Assembly (NCBI RefSeq): GCF_029525555.1
Contig: NZ_JAPDHZ010000004.1
Coordinates: forward strand, 434,001 to 498,000
Direction of reading: 5' to 3'
Source: Cohnella ginsengisoli
Lineage (GTDB): Bacteria > Bacillota > Bacilli > Paenibacillales > Paenibacillaceae
Length of the DNA: 64,000 bases
In this document: positions 27,677 through 37,444 of the stretch, piece by piece
Layout of the letters: every line of letters starts with the position of its first letter
Position numbering within the stretch: the stretch's first letter is position 1
Notes under the pieces: model-generated
What the model saw: the letters and a program-made list of their open reading frames with translations, nothing else
The model's database searches: none
Told to the model about the DNA's origin: nothing
Translations under genes and position numbers: made by a program

Positions 27677-30600
27677 GTGGAAACACAGTTTATTTCTACT
27701 TTTAGAATAAAACAATTAATCCAGAAAAGAAAATTTCAAGGGGTTGCCTCTTTAAAGTTGATGGGCTCTTTAAATTATGTGCGTATAATTAAAGAGCTTT
27801 CTTTATTGCCTTATTATAAAGGGATTATTGCAGATAATCCCTTTCCAAAAAGAAATAAATCGATTAGGCAGAAGCGTATTTTACGCAGCCTCGGACTCAA
27901 TAGTGGAAGAATTGTGTTGGCACGCTTCTATTTTATCTGCATTTCATAGTGAGCTTTCATTTTTTTTTAAATAGGAAAAGAGATTTTGATCGTAGTTTAT
28001 TATTGGGGAAATATGATGATGCAATTGTGACACTTAATAAAATCGAAGAGGAATTTGGTCAATCTTTATGGCTTATTGAAAGTAAACTTAATCTTTTAGA
28101 ACTATCCGATGGAACGGAGATGCAAAAAAGATTATCTACAAACCATAACAAGAAGTAATAATGTATCATTTTATGTGAAAATATTAAGTAATTTTTTTTA
28201 GCATAAAAAAACGAAAAAAATTATCCTTCAGATATGTACAGGAAGAATTTACGTGATCTGTTTTCGAATGGTTCAGATCTTGTTAAAAACTTTATTCATG
28301 ATGTTAGCTTTCGATTTGATCTTTACGGAGAAAATAGAAAATACAATTATTGTGAAATGATGTCAAGAATGGGCAGTTACTCGATGATTGATAGATTGCT
28401 TTTATATATCAGAGTTTGTCAATATCTCCTCTCCTTTGATTCAAAAACTGAAAATCTTGAAGCAGTCAAACAAAGCATAAACATAATGAATAATAGTTTT
28501 GAAAATTATTTAATTACCAACATCATTAACAGTTCGGGAAGTAATCCATCTTTCAAATATAACGACAAAGAGTTATGCAAAGTAATGAAAATTATTGATT
28601 TGTATACTAAGGGTAAATACGAGGAAGTTAAGACTGAATACCAAGATATATATCAGGAAATGCCGGAGAGATTGGAAATAACACTTCCCTTTGTTAAATC
28701 AATAACTTCACTTGGTGAAAATATAATAGAATATCAAAATTCGACATTATTATTTAATATTTCTGAGCATTTATTTAATATCATTACAAAAAATGAACAA
28801 GCACAAGAATCCTATATGGGCATTCAAAAGCTTATAGATATATATATTTCATGTGAATGGGCAAGTCAATTGCAATGGATTTTACATACTGAATACTATC
28901 CTAACCAATATGATGCCACAGCAAAAAAATTTATAAGGTTTGGACTACTAAACTCAATATCATACAATCCTTATAATATTCTGTATTGGAATACAGAAAT
29001 TAAAGAGTTGATATTCAGTTATTTAGAACGTGAGCACAACGATAGTGTAACGTATAAATTCCTTTATAACATTTCTGAAAAAAATGATGCATCAATTAAA
29101 GTCATGGACATTCCAATCCATAGAAAAAATAGGTTTTTAGCTCAGATTTTCCTTCAATCTGGTTTGGTTGATCGTGCTTATGACTTGATCTTAAGTTATG
29201 CTGATTCAGAAAATATTATAGTGAAGCAACATTATATAACAGACTACTTGAACTTTTTGATTAAAACAAATGATTATGATAAAGCAATAGAATTAGTTGT
29301 TGATATTTATTTTTCTAATTCAAATTTGTTTGTGTGCATGCCTATTGAAGAATTCTTAATGAAAGTAGAAGTGGAAAAGCCGGCATCCATTCAAAGTAAT
29401 ATTTGTCTGCCAATTTTATATGAAATATATTCAAGGAATATCAAAAAAGATAAGGATTTCTACATCTCGGAAAGTTATGAAGACTACTTGATCTTAAACG
29501 GGTATGAACGTCCATCGGAACTTGGATTGACAGTAGGCATAGATGTAAAAAAAATAATCTACTTTTTTAGATAATGTTTGTGTGCCACATATCATGGATA
29601 GTTCAGTTGCATTTAATTCAACTGACGATATTGATAAAGAAAGAATAGCAATTTGTCAGATATTGAAAGAAATTGATCCTCTAAATGTTGCCAAATACTC
29701 CGAGGAAATTAAAAATATCACACATAGACTAACGATTAAACAAGGGATTATAGAAATCGAAGAAAGTAAAATATATGTGGACATTGAAGGAATTAAAAAG
29801 TCAATTCAAAACAGTTTGCGAGAGAAATATTCTAAATTTTTAATCATGCTCAACAAGGATCAAGAATTTGAATTTTATGATGTATTTATAGACGAGTATA
29901 AAAATCTAGAAGGATTTGAACAAAATGAGATGACGATGATAAGATTATCTCGTGGAAGTATGCGAGCACTTTTATCAATTATTTTGGAAGTTAGAAATCA
30001 TTTTGTTTCTAGCAACGAATACGGACTGGATGGATATTTAAGTAACGGTATTAGGCATGGAACTATTCAGGGGCAATTACGAAGCCCCTTAGAAAAGTTA
30101 AATCTAATAACACAAAAAAGATAGTGAAAATAATGTTTATCGAATAAATGAATATTGGAAGAAAAAGCTAAAAAATTGCGATTCCCATAGTATTGAAACA
30201 ATTTTACATTTATTGTCGGAGTTTTCACGCGGAATTGATGAGAGAATTGATTATTTAAAGAATACTTTAATTCAAATTAAATTAGAAAACAAGAATCCTA
30301 ATGCAATATTTGACTACCAAGTTTACACAGCTGAATTTGAAAGTATGTATTGGGAAATTGTCACCAAGAATCTTAGCTTTGAAGAGTTTCTTGAATTAAT
30401 TTTTTCATATCTTTGGAGAAAAACAGATGATAACTTGAAGGAGATTAGAAATACTATTAATGGACAAATAAAGGAAGAAATTAATAATAAATTTGATGAA
30501 TTAATGAAGAACTTAGAACAACTGAAGTTTAAAAGAGAATATATAGATGAGAATGCTCTCGGGGATTTAGTTAATGCAATAATAGAGGCCAAAACAGCAA

Positions 30601-31169
30601 TACAATATGAATTGAATAATGTAGAAAATTGGTTTCGTAGATCAAAAACTTCAACATACTCTGAATATGATATAAGTTTGCCTATTGAGATTGCTACAAA
30701 AGTTATCAATAACATTTATCCAAACCAGATATTTGCGCCGGCCACAAAATTTTCTGCTCCAGGCATACTTAAAGGGAAAACTTTGAAGTCATTTGTTGAT
30801 ATATATTTCACTTTATTTGACAACATCATAAAACATTGTAGTACCACAAACTTTTCACCCAGTGTTGAAGTTGAAGTAATAATTAATGACTTTATAGTAG
30901 AAATAAATATTGTCAATCAATTACCAGAACACACAGATCATAATATTTTATCTGAAAAAATAAAAGAGATCAATGATAGTGTAGTAACCTATAAATCTCA
31001 TGAACGGGCGAGTAAAGAAGGGGGAACTGGTTTTTACAAGATTAACAAGATTATCAGCGTTGATCTTGATTCGAGACGAAAAATAAGTGTCTCAGCGTCT
31101 GACAATAAATTTCGAGTTCAGCTAATAATTGATGCTTGGGGGTTATTGTATGAAAATACTGATTATTGA
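27677..31169 (+). CDS. DtcA-like TPR-type sensor histidine kinase (Detocs sensor), frame broken at several homopolymers
   Basis: I read the five consecutive frames between 27677 and 31169 as one gene of about 1161 residues. The long N-terminal part is helical and TPR-like (LLLGKYDDAIVTLNKIEEEFG, YDKAIELVVDIYFS). A conserved block follows (FLDNVCVPHIMDSSVAFNST), then GIRHGTIQGQLRSPLEK with a candidate phospho-acceptor His at 30056-30058. The C-terminus is a GHKL ATPase: N-box FDNIIKHC and G-box KEGGTGFYKI. Joins need one base removed near 27907, 27961-27968, 28130, 28191-28198, 28247, 29563-29568 and 30114-30119. GTG 27677 has GGAGGT 7 bases upstream. No membrane segment is seen. The last two joins are clear; the first five are less certain and real decay is possible there. 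Confidence 0.75.
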
Positions 31170-31623
31170 AGATGATATGAATAAGTTAAAGCAGCTCGTT
31201 GATTTTATAGCTGAAATAAGAAATGAATCACAAATTACAGAAAAATACTCCTATCAAAGTGGACTCAGAGAAATATATTCTTACTCTCATGAATTAATAA
31301 TACTTGATATGAGTTTGCCTAGTTTTGATAAAACTCCTACAGAGACCGGGGGAAGACCCAGGAAATTTGCTGGAAGAGAATTGCTACGGCAAATGAAACG
31401 AAAAAATATAAATATACCTGTAATTATTGTCACACAATTTGATAAGTTTGGTGAAGGAGAGGACACGATTACTCTTCCACAATTAGTAGATGAATTAAAG
31501 AATGAGTATGCAAGTATATTTTTTGGATTGGTTTACTACAACACAGCATATAAAAATTGGCGAGATGAATTTGGTTTGCTCTTGAGTAAGGGCTCTCTGG
31601 TCCAGTTAAATAAGGGTGGATAA
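31150..31623 (+). CDS. DtcB-like stand-alone receiver domain protein
   Basis: A 157-residue response-regulator receiver without an output domain. MKILIIEDDMNKLK gives the acidic pocket (Asp8, Asp9), LIILDMSLPS the phospho-acceptor Asp53, IIVTQFD the conserved Thr95, and a Lys near 135 completes the set. It overlaps the end of the kinase gene by 20 bases and ends 3 bases before the effector gene. In Detocs, DtcB is a phosphate sink that prevents accidental activation of the toxic effector; the same role is inferred here from gene order and domain content. Confidence 0.85.
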   Translation: MKILIIEDDMNKLKQLVDFIAEIRNESQITEKYSYQSGLREIYSYSHELIILDMSLPSFDKTPTETGGRPRKFAGRELLRQMKRKNINIPVIIVTQFDKFGEGEDTITLPQLVDELKNEYASIFFGLVYYNTAYKNWRDEFGLLLSKGSLVQLNKGG

Positions 31624-31626
31624 AAT

Positions 31627-32866
31627 ATGCTAAAGATTTTAGTGGTGGATGACAATACAATAAAACAACAAAAACTAACAGAGATTTTTTTGTCAATTGA
31701 TGGGATTAAAGAAGAAGATATTTTTGTTGCACCAGATATTATTAACGCAAAAAGAGAGTTGCTTAATCAAGAATTCGATCTTCTTATTTTAGATATACAG
31801 ATTCCAAATAGGTTTAACCAGGTAGCTAAGCAAGATGGTGGAATAACTTTTTTTGCGCGAGTTGATGATTTCTAAAAGGTATCCTCTTCCACCAAACATT
31901 ATTGGAGTTACCGCTCATGAAGAGCTTTTTGAGAATGTTAAAACAGTTTTTGACGACCAGTTACTCTGGCTAATAAAATACGAAGTGGGATCGGATACGT
32001 GGTCGTTGGCCCTCAAAAATCGAGTAGAATATATTTTAAATACAAAAAGAGTAAATGTTTCAGCAAAAGATAGTACTCAATATAGCGTTGATATTGCTGT
32101 AATTTGTGCACTTGAAAAAATTGAACTAGAAGGGATTAGAATGATATCTCAGGATTGGAGTCATTTGCATGTCCCTCAAGATGAAAACTCAAATTATTAT
32201 TCAAGCATCATCAAAGGTGAAAATAGAGATTTCAGAATCGTATCAGCAGCAGCACCGCAAATGGGAATGACTGCTGCCACTGCACTCTCGATGAAACTTA
32301 TTCAATTATTTAGACCAAGATATCTCGTAATGACTGGAATTGCAGCTGGCATTCGAGGTAAAGTCAACTTAGGAGATATATTAGTTTCAGATCAAACTTG
32401 GGATTATGGCAGCGGTAAATATATTACAGAAAATAAAGAAAGAGTTTTTAAACCTGATCCATATCCTATTAGGCTAAAACCTAAAGTTAGAGCAAAGATA
32501 GAGCTATTGGCAAATGATTCGCACGCCCTAGAAGAGATTAGACGTTTATGGCCAGGAGAAAAGCCCGATACGCCTCTTGCCGTCCATATTGGACCTGTGG
32601 CTTCTGGTGCTGCTGTGCTTTCTAGTTCTTCAATAGTGAGTGATATATTAGACCAAAATAGAAAATTAATTGGGATTGATATGGAGAATTATGGAGTATA
32701 TTTTGCTGGAGAAAATTCTCCTAATCCACAACCAACAGTTATATCTCTAAAATCTGTTGTCGACTTTGCTGATGAGGAAAAGCACGATAAGGTTCAAAAG
32801 TATGCTGGTTATACAAGCGCTGCGGTGCTTAAACTACTTACTAAATACTTGGATTTTTCGGATTAA
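31627..32866 (+). CDS. DtcC-like receiver fused to nucleoside phosphorylase (predicted ATP nucleosidase effector), one frameshift
   Basis: A 412-residue (corrected) protein. Residues 1-125 are a receiver: VVDDN (Asp8, Asp9), LLILDIQIPN (Asp56), Thr95 and Lys117. From about residue 154 a PNP/UDP phosphorylase-superfamily domain follows: VDIAVICALEKIELEGI, VMTGIAAGIRGKVNLGDILV, HIGPVASGAAVLS, GIDMENYGVYFA and KSVVDFADEEK (candidate catalytic Asp). The frame breaks in T7 at 31848-31854 (GGITF then LRELMISKRY); one T fewer joins the halves. In Detocs the PNP effector cleaves ATP to adenine and ribose triphosphate, stopping phage growth. A housekeeping MTA/SAH nucleosidase would lack the receiver. 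Confidence 0.85.
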
Positions 32867-32911
32867 CTACTAAATTTATTGATTAAGTTATTTATAAATG
32901 CATATTTCTCA

Positions 32912-32945
32912 AAAACCCTGATCATGATAAATCAGGGTTTTATGT
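32912..32945 (+). terminator. Rho-independent terminator of the Detocs-like operon
   Basis: AAAACCCTGAT pairs with ATCAGGGTTTT around CATGATAA, with T-rich sequence after. Confidence 0.85.
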
Positions 32946-33224
32946 TGTACGCTCAAACATGGCGGTCATCCTTAGGTGAAAGTATCGAACAGGGCTGGCG
33001 ACCACTACTATGGCTGAGGGAGATCAAACAACATTTATAAGTTCATGAATGTTGGCGTATATTAAAATGTATTTGAACAAAATGAGATTCCTCAATAATT
33101 ATCACAAGAAACAGTACTCGCAGTTTAGAAGCAATTGTTATTCTCAATAATTTTGGAAATAACCCTGTGAAATCAAGGGCTTAAGTTCTAAAATTCTCAG
33201 CAATTATGACACCACACAAAGGTA

Positions 33225-33290
33225 TTGGGCGGTGTCCTATTAGTTAAGAAATTTTTCAAGGTTTGTGATAGCAAATAGTCAGATTTGCAA
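33225..33290 (+). repeat. Right copy of 66-bp imperfect direct repeat flanking the island
   Basis: Starts TTGGGCGGTGTCCTATTAGT; aligns ungapped to 26742-26807 at roughly 76 percent. It lies just inside the right composition boundary. Confidence 0.65.
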
Positions 33291-33541
33291 ATAATTTACT
33301 CCTGTAAATTTTTATATATTATTTTCAATTTATGCGACTCCTAGGTGCATCTTCAGGTCTACCGAGTGGGTTCCTTCGTTGTCGGGCAGTTCGCCTTGCC
33401 GGAACGCATCCGTATCCTTGACCGGCCTGCTGGCGCCGGCGGAGGCCGCGGATTTTTTTGTGCGTACGCGCTGGCGAAGGCAAGTGTCAAAGTCGATAGT
33501 TTTTTTACAGCAAATCGGTGTTTTGTTTAATGAATCGTAAA

Positions 33542-33593
33542 TTGTAAGCGTTTAATATTTGAAATAGAAACCGGTTACATGATAGCGATTACA
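33542..33593 (+). promoter_or_regulatory. Operator-like sites before the beta-galactosidase (CRE-like and LacI-family-like)
   Basis: TGATAGCGATTACA (33580-33593) differs from the catabolite-response consensus TGNAANCGNWWNCA at one position. Upstream, AACCGGTT (33569-33576) is the palindromic core typical of LacI/GalR operators, and TGTAAGCGTTTAAT (33543-33556) is a weaker CRE-like site. A LacI-type gene ends this locus at 46002 and is a candidate ligand, by inference. Confidence 0.45.
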
Positions 33594-33611
33594 CATCGGA
33601 AGGAGGATCTT

Positions 33612-36392
33612 ATGACGGCGCAAACGCAGAGCGAATCGCAGGTAAGGCTCGGGCTGGACCGAGTGGCGATCAACGGGAGAAGCGAAATCTTGTTATGCGC
33701 ATCGTTGTTTTACTTCCGTATTCCGAGCCCGCTTTGGCGTGAGCGGATGGAGCAGCTAAAAGCGTTCGGCTATAACGCGATCGACGTTTATTTTCCTTGG
33801 AACCATCATGAGCAGGAGGAGGGCATCTGGGATTTCACCGGCGAGCGGGACGTCGCCGCCTTCCTCGCGCTTGCCTCGGATGCGGGATTGCGGGTCGTCG
33901 CAAGACCCGGGCCCTATATCTGCTCCGAATGGGACGGCGGCGCGCTGCCGGCATACCTGCTGGCGAAGGACGGCATCCGTCTGAGAGACAACGATCCGCA
34001 GTTCCTGGCGCACGTTGCCCGCTGGTACGACAAGATCCTGCCGCTGCTGAAGCGCTTCGAGCCCGGCGCGGGCGGTACGGTCGTCGCCGTGCAGCTGGAC
34101 AACGAGCTCGACTTTTACAGCTGCGCGGACCCAACGGGCTATATCTCGGCACTGCGCGATCTGGCGCTCGGCCACGGCATCCGGGTACCGCTCATCGCCT
34201 GCGCGGGGCAAGGCGGGCTGACCGAGGCCGGCGGCGACGCGGAAGGCGTCTTGCCTACCTGCAACTTCTATCCGGACAACCGCGATCCCGAATTCGAGAC
34301 GCTCGCGCTGGCGTATAAGCGCGAACTGACGCTGCGCGGGCTGCCGCTGCTCGTCACCGAGACGAACCGGAGCCACTTTCTGCTGAGGAGGCTGCTGTCT
34401 TGCGGCGTCAAGCTGCTCGGTCCCTATCTTCAAGCTTCGGGTACGGACTTCGGCTTCACGAATGCGATCAACAATTGGGGCAAGCCGATGGCCTTCATGA
34501 CGTCCGACTACGATTTCGGCGGCATGATCTCGCCGGAGGGCCATGTGCGGGAGGAAGCCTACGAGGGGAGGCTGCTTAGCCGGTTGCTTCGCCTCTATGG
34601 CGAGGATCTCGCCGAAGCTGCGCCGCTTGACGCCGACGAGACTTCGGACGCGGCGGAGCGCCATGAATGGCGGGAACGAGGCTTCGACGCGGGACCTTAC
34701 CGCCTGGGCCTTCGAGGCGGCGGACGGCTCATCTTCGTGTCGGACACGACGCGGGAGCTGTGTCTCATGCTGCCCGAAGCGGTGAGCCTGGCCCCCTGGG
34801 GCGTGGAAGGAGCGATCTCTTCCTCGACGGCCGAGTTATGCGAGGCAGCCGGCGGAGAGGATGGCTGCGTGCTTGTCTTCCATACGGCTGAGGACGCGGA
34901 CGGGAAGGTATCGCTGGAGTTCGCCGAGCAACCGACGGCCGTATCGGCCGAGAGGGCCGACGTATCCATGACGGATACCGGATGTACGATCGCCATCGGC
35001 GGCCATATCCGAGCGTCTTGCGAATTCGCATGGGAGGACGGCCGGCGGATGAACGTGTTCGTCATTCCGAGGCGGGACGCGCTTCTGCTCGAGGGGATCG
35101 ACGCCGATCGGCGTCAGCTGACGTTCGGGACGCCGCCCGTTGATCCAGGAGGCTCGCCGGCGCTTGAGCTGCCGTGGCATGCGAGCGAGATCGAACCGCA
35201 TCTGCCGCTGCCTGCGGCGAGCGCCGCAATGGCCGAAGGTTATGAATGCTTGGAAAAGAGCGGCATTTATCGCGGGTTCGCCTGGTATTCATACACCGTG
35301 GCCGGTGGAGGCGTGACGCACGGAGAGGATTCGATATCGCTTCGGCCGCTTGCGGGACTCCTCGTCGCAGGCGCCAGCGATATCGTGTCGCTCTACGCGG
35401 ATGGCGACTACGCGGGCACGTTCGTGCCGGCCGGCGCCAGCCGCTACCTGCCGCTGCCTGCAGGCCGGTCGCCGGTCGGGCTCGCCGCCCGGGTCGAGAT
35501 CTGGGGACATTCCAACTTCGACGACCCGCGCCTGCCGGCGCTCCGGCTGCATGCGACCAAGGGGATCCGGGGCTTGACGGCGGTAACGTCGGAGCGCGAT
35601 CTGTCCAAGGGCTGGCGCTATCGCCGGACGACCGACCCTTCGCCCGATCCGGCACGGGTCGCGGCGGACGCGGACGACGAACATTGGCCGATGGCCGGCT
35701 TCGGCGGCTGGCATCCGAACGATCCGCGTACCCTCGAGTACTATCGCCGAACGGTGACGTTCGAGCCCGGCTTGGACAGCCGGACGCTCTGGGTGCCTGG
35801 GCTGGAGAGCCGTCTGGCCGTATTCGTCGACGGCGCGGAAGCGGGCACGGTGGAGCCGGGTGATCCATGGCTATCGCTCGCGCCGTGGATCGGAGCGGAA
35901 GGAGGCGCGCGCCAGCTGACGCTCGCGCTGGAACGGCGCCTCGGCGTCGCGGCCGGCAAGCCGGTGCTGCTCGAGGGCGGCAAGGCCGTCCTCGGCAGCC
36001 TCCGGTCGGCCGGGGAGCGGGAGCTGCTCGCTTCCGCGTCGCTCGCGGAGCCCGATGCCGCGCATGCGGAATTCCCGTACGCGCTTGAATCCGGCGGCGT
36101 CGCCTGGTTGTACGCTTCGCTGCCCGATGCAGGCTCCGGCGGCGGCTGGCGCGCGACCGCGGCGGGCGCCTGTCTCAAGCTGACCGCGTTCGCCGGAGAC
36201 CGCCTCGTGGGCAGGCTGTGGCTGCCGGGCGGCGAGGAGCGCCCCGCGATGAGCGGCGGCAGCCCGGACAGCTTCTATGTTCCCGGGGCGTGGCTGCTAG
36301 AGGCGGCGGACCGGCGCTTGCGGCTGCTCGTCGAAGCGGTCGTCCCGGGTCAGCCGGGAGAGCTGCGCGCGCTCGGGTTCGCGGCCGTATGA
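33612..36392 (+). CDS. Beta-galactosidase, glycoside hydrolase family 35
   Basis: A 926-residue enzyme with a GH35 catalytic barrel: FPWNHHEQEEGIWDF, ARPGPYICSEWDGGALPAYLL, QLDNELDFYS (candidate acid/base Glu) and VTETNRSHF (candidate nucleophile Glu), followed by beta-rich domains with WxxY-type jelly-roll features (LSKGWRYRRTT, GFGGWHPNDP). No signal peptide, so it is likely cytoplasmic and acts on imported galactosides. The ATG at 33612 sits behind AAGGAGGATCTT; ATG 33579 lacks such a site. First gene of a sugar uptake locus. Confidence 0.88.
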   Translation: MTAQTQSESQVRLGLDRVAINGRSEILLCASLFYFRIPSPLWRERMEQLKAFGYNAIDVYFPWNHHEQEEGIWDFTGERDVAAFLALASDAGLRVVARPGPYICSEWDGGALPAYLLAKDGIRLRDNDPQFLAHVARWYDKILPLLKRFEPGAGGTVVAVQLDNELDFYSCADPTGYISALRDLALGHGIRVPLIACAGQGGLTEAGGDAEGVLPTCNFYPDNRDPEFETLALAYKRELTLRGLPLLVTETNRSHFLLRRLLSCGVKLLGPYLQASGTDFGFTNAINNWGKPMAFMTSDYDFGGMISPEGHVREEAYEGRLLSRLLRLYGEDLAEAAPLDADETSDAAERHEWRERGFDAGPYRLGLRGGGRLIFVSDTTRELCLMLPEAVSLAPWGVEGAISSSTAELCEAAGGEDGCVLVFHTAEDADGKVSLEFAEQPTAVSAERADVSMTDTGCTIAIGGHIRASCEFAWEDGRRMNVFVIPRRDALLLEGIDADRRQLTFGTPPVDPGGSPALELPWHASEIEPHLPLPAASAAMAEGYECLEKSGIYRGFAWYSYTVAGGGVTHGEDSISLRPLAGLLVAGASDIVSLYADGDYAGTFVPAGASRYLPLPAGRSPVGLAARVEIWGHSNFDDPRLPALRLHATKGIRGLTAVTSERDLSKGWRYRRTTDPSPDPARVAADADDEHWPMAGFGGWHPNDPRTLEYYRRTVTFEPGLDSRTLWVPGLESRLAVFVDGAEAGTVEPGDPWLSLAPWIGAEGGARQLTLALERRLGVAAGKPVLLEGGKAVLGSLRSAGERELLASASLAEPDAAHAEFPYALESGGVAWLYASLPDAGSGGGWRATAAGACLKLTAFAGDRLVGRLWLPGGEERPAMSGGSPDSFYVPGAWLLEAADRRLRLLVEAVVPGQPGELRALGFAAV

Positions 36393-36425
36393 TCCGTTAA
36401 TCGCCGACAAAAGGAGTGGATTCAT

Positions 36426-37421
36426 ATGAACGTATCGACCGCCGCGGCGGCGAACGATCCCGGGCCGGCAGCCGGAACGGCAATGCCCGCGCCCAAGACC
36501 AAGCGGCGCGCGACCCTGCGCACGCTGCTCGCCAACCGCACGCTGCTGCTCATGTGCCTGCCGGCCATCGCCTTCTTTCTGATTTTCTCCTATTTGCCCA
36601 TGCCCGGCCTGTATCTCGCTTTTATCCAGTACAACTACACGGCCGGCATCTTCAAGAGCCCGTTCGTCTGGTGGGACAACTTCCGCTTCCTCGTCATGAC
36701 GGGCGACCTGTGGCGGCTGACGTTCAACACGATCGCGTACAACGTCATGTTCATCCTGCTGGGCAACGCGCTCCAGATTACGATCGCGATCTTTCTGAAC
36801 GAGCTGCGCAGCAAGTGGTTCAAGAAGGTGTCGCAATCGCTCATGTTCCTGCCTTACTTCATATCCTTCGTGCTGATCGGCCTGATCGCCTACAACATCC
36901 TGAGCTACGATTACGGCCTGCTTAACGGCTTCCTGAAGATGATCGGCGCCGACCCCGTGAAGACGTATTCCAATCCGCACCTGTGGCCGTTCATCATCGT
37001 CATCACGTATTTGTGGCAGTCGACCGGCTACGGCTCGATCGTCTACTTCGCCGCCGTTATGGGGCTCGATTCGGAGATCGTGGAGGCCGCGGAGATCGAC
37101 GGCGCGAACGCGATCCAGCGGATCCGCTACATCATCCTGCCCTGGCTCAAGCCGACGTTCATCATCCTGCTGCTGTTTTCCCTCGGCGGCGTGCTGCGGG
37201 GCAACTTCGGACTGTTCTACAACCTTGTCGGCGCCAACAACTCGTCGCTGTACGCCACCACGGATATTATCGAGACTTACGTATTCCGCTCGCTCATGAC
37301 CAACTTCAACTTCTCCATGGGCAGCGCGGTGAGCCTGTATCAGTCGGTGTTCGGATTTTTCGTCGTGCTGAGCGCCAACTGGCTAGTCAAGCGAGTGTCC
37401 CCGGACAACTCTCTCTTCTAG
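36426..37421 (+). CDS. ABC sugar transporter permease (LplB-like)
   Basis: A 331-residue permease with six predicted membrane segments, beginning after a polar 35-residue N-terminus (LLLMCLPAIAFFLIFSYLPMPGLYLAF). The inner-membrane loop EAAEIDGANAIQRIRYIILPWLKP is the EAA motif that contacts the ATPase. LplB-type permeases import complex oligosaccharides and use a shared ATPase (MsmX-like) encoded elsewhere; none is in this window. Confidence 0.92.
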   Translation: MNVSTAAAANDPGPAAGTAMPAPKTKRRATLRTLLANRTLLLMCLPAIAFFLIFSYLPMPGLYLAFIQYNYTAGIFKSPFVWWDNFRFLVMTGDLWRLTFNTIAYNVMFILLGNALQITIAIFLNELRSKWFKKVSQSLMFLPYFISFVLIGLIAYNILSYDYGLLNGFLKMIGADPVKTYSNPHLWPFIIVITYLWQSTGYGSIVYFAAVMGLDSEIVEAAEIDGANAIQRIRYIILPWLKPTFIILLLFSLGGVLRGNFGLFYNLVGANNSSLYATTDIIETYVFRSLMTNFNFSMGSAVSLYQSVFGFFVVLSANWLVKRVSPDNSLF

Positions 37422-37444
37422 AAACGCGAAAGGAGCGATCGGCC

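Larger units (their letters stand above)
26700..33340. mobile_element. AT-rich genomic island carrying a Detocs-like defence cassette
   Basis: Base composition changes abruptly at about 26.70 kb and returns at about 33.34 kb. Inside, codon use is AT-biased (AAA, ATT, TTA), unlike the GC-rich neighbours. No integrase or transposase is recognisable, but imperfect 66-bp direct repeats bracket it. The cargo is the dtcA-dtcB-dtcC-like operon with its own terminator. I infer horizontal acquisition into an intergenic site between the SOS operon and a sugar locus. Confidence 0.8.
32867..33611. other. 745-bp gene-free right arm of the island and upstream region of the beta-galactosidase
   Basis: AT-rich sequence to about 33340 with the operon terminator and the right direct repeat, then GC-rich sequence. 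A short open frame at 33345-33530 has no ribosome binding site or recognisable family and I do not call it. The last 70 bases hold operator-like sites for the sugar locus. Confidence 0.5.

Noticed and set aside
31853..32866. Stand-alone MTA/SAH nucleosidase
   Set aside because: Its first 60 residues complete a receiver domain from the preceding frame, and its context is a two-component defence cassette.
26700..33340. Retron, restriction-modification or toxin-antitoxin system
   Set aside because: No reverse transcriptase, methylase, nuclease or small toxin-antitoxin pair is readable in the island.
33345..33530. 61-codon open frame upstream of the beta-galactosidase
   Set aside because: No ribosome binding site and no recognisable domain; lies at a composition boundary.
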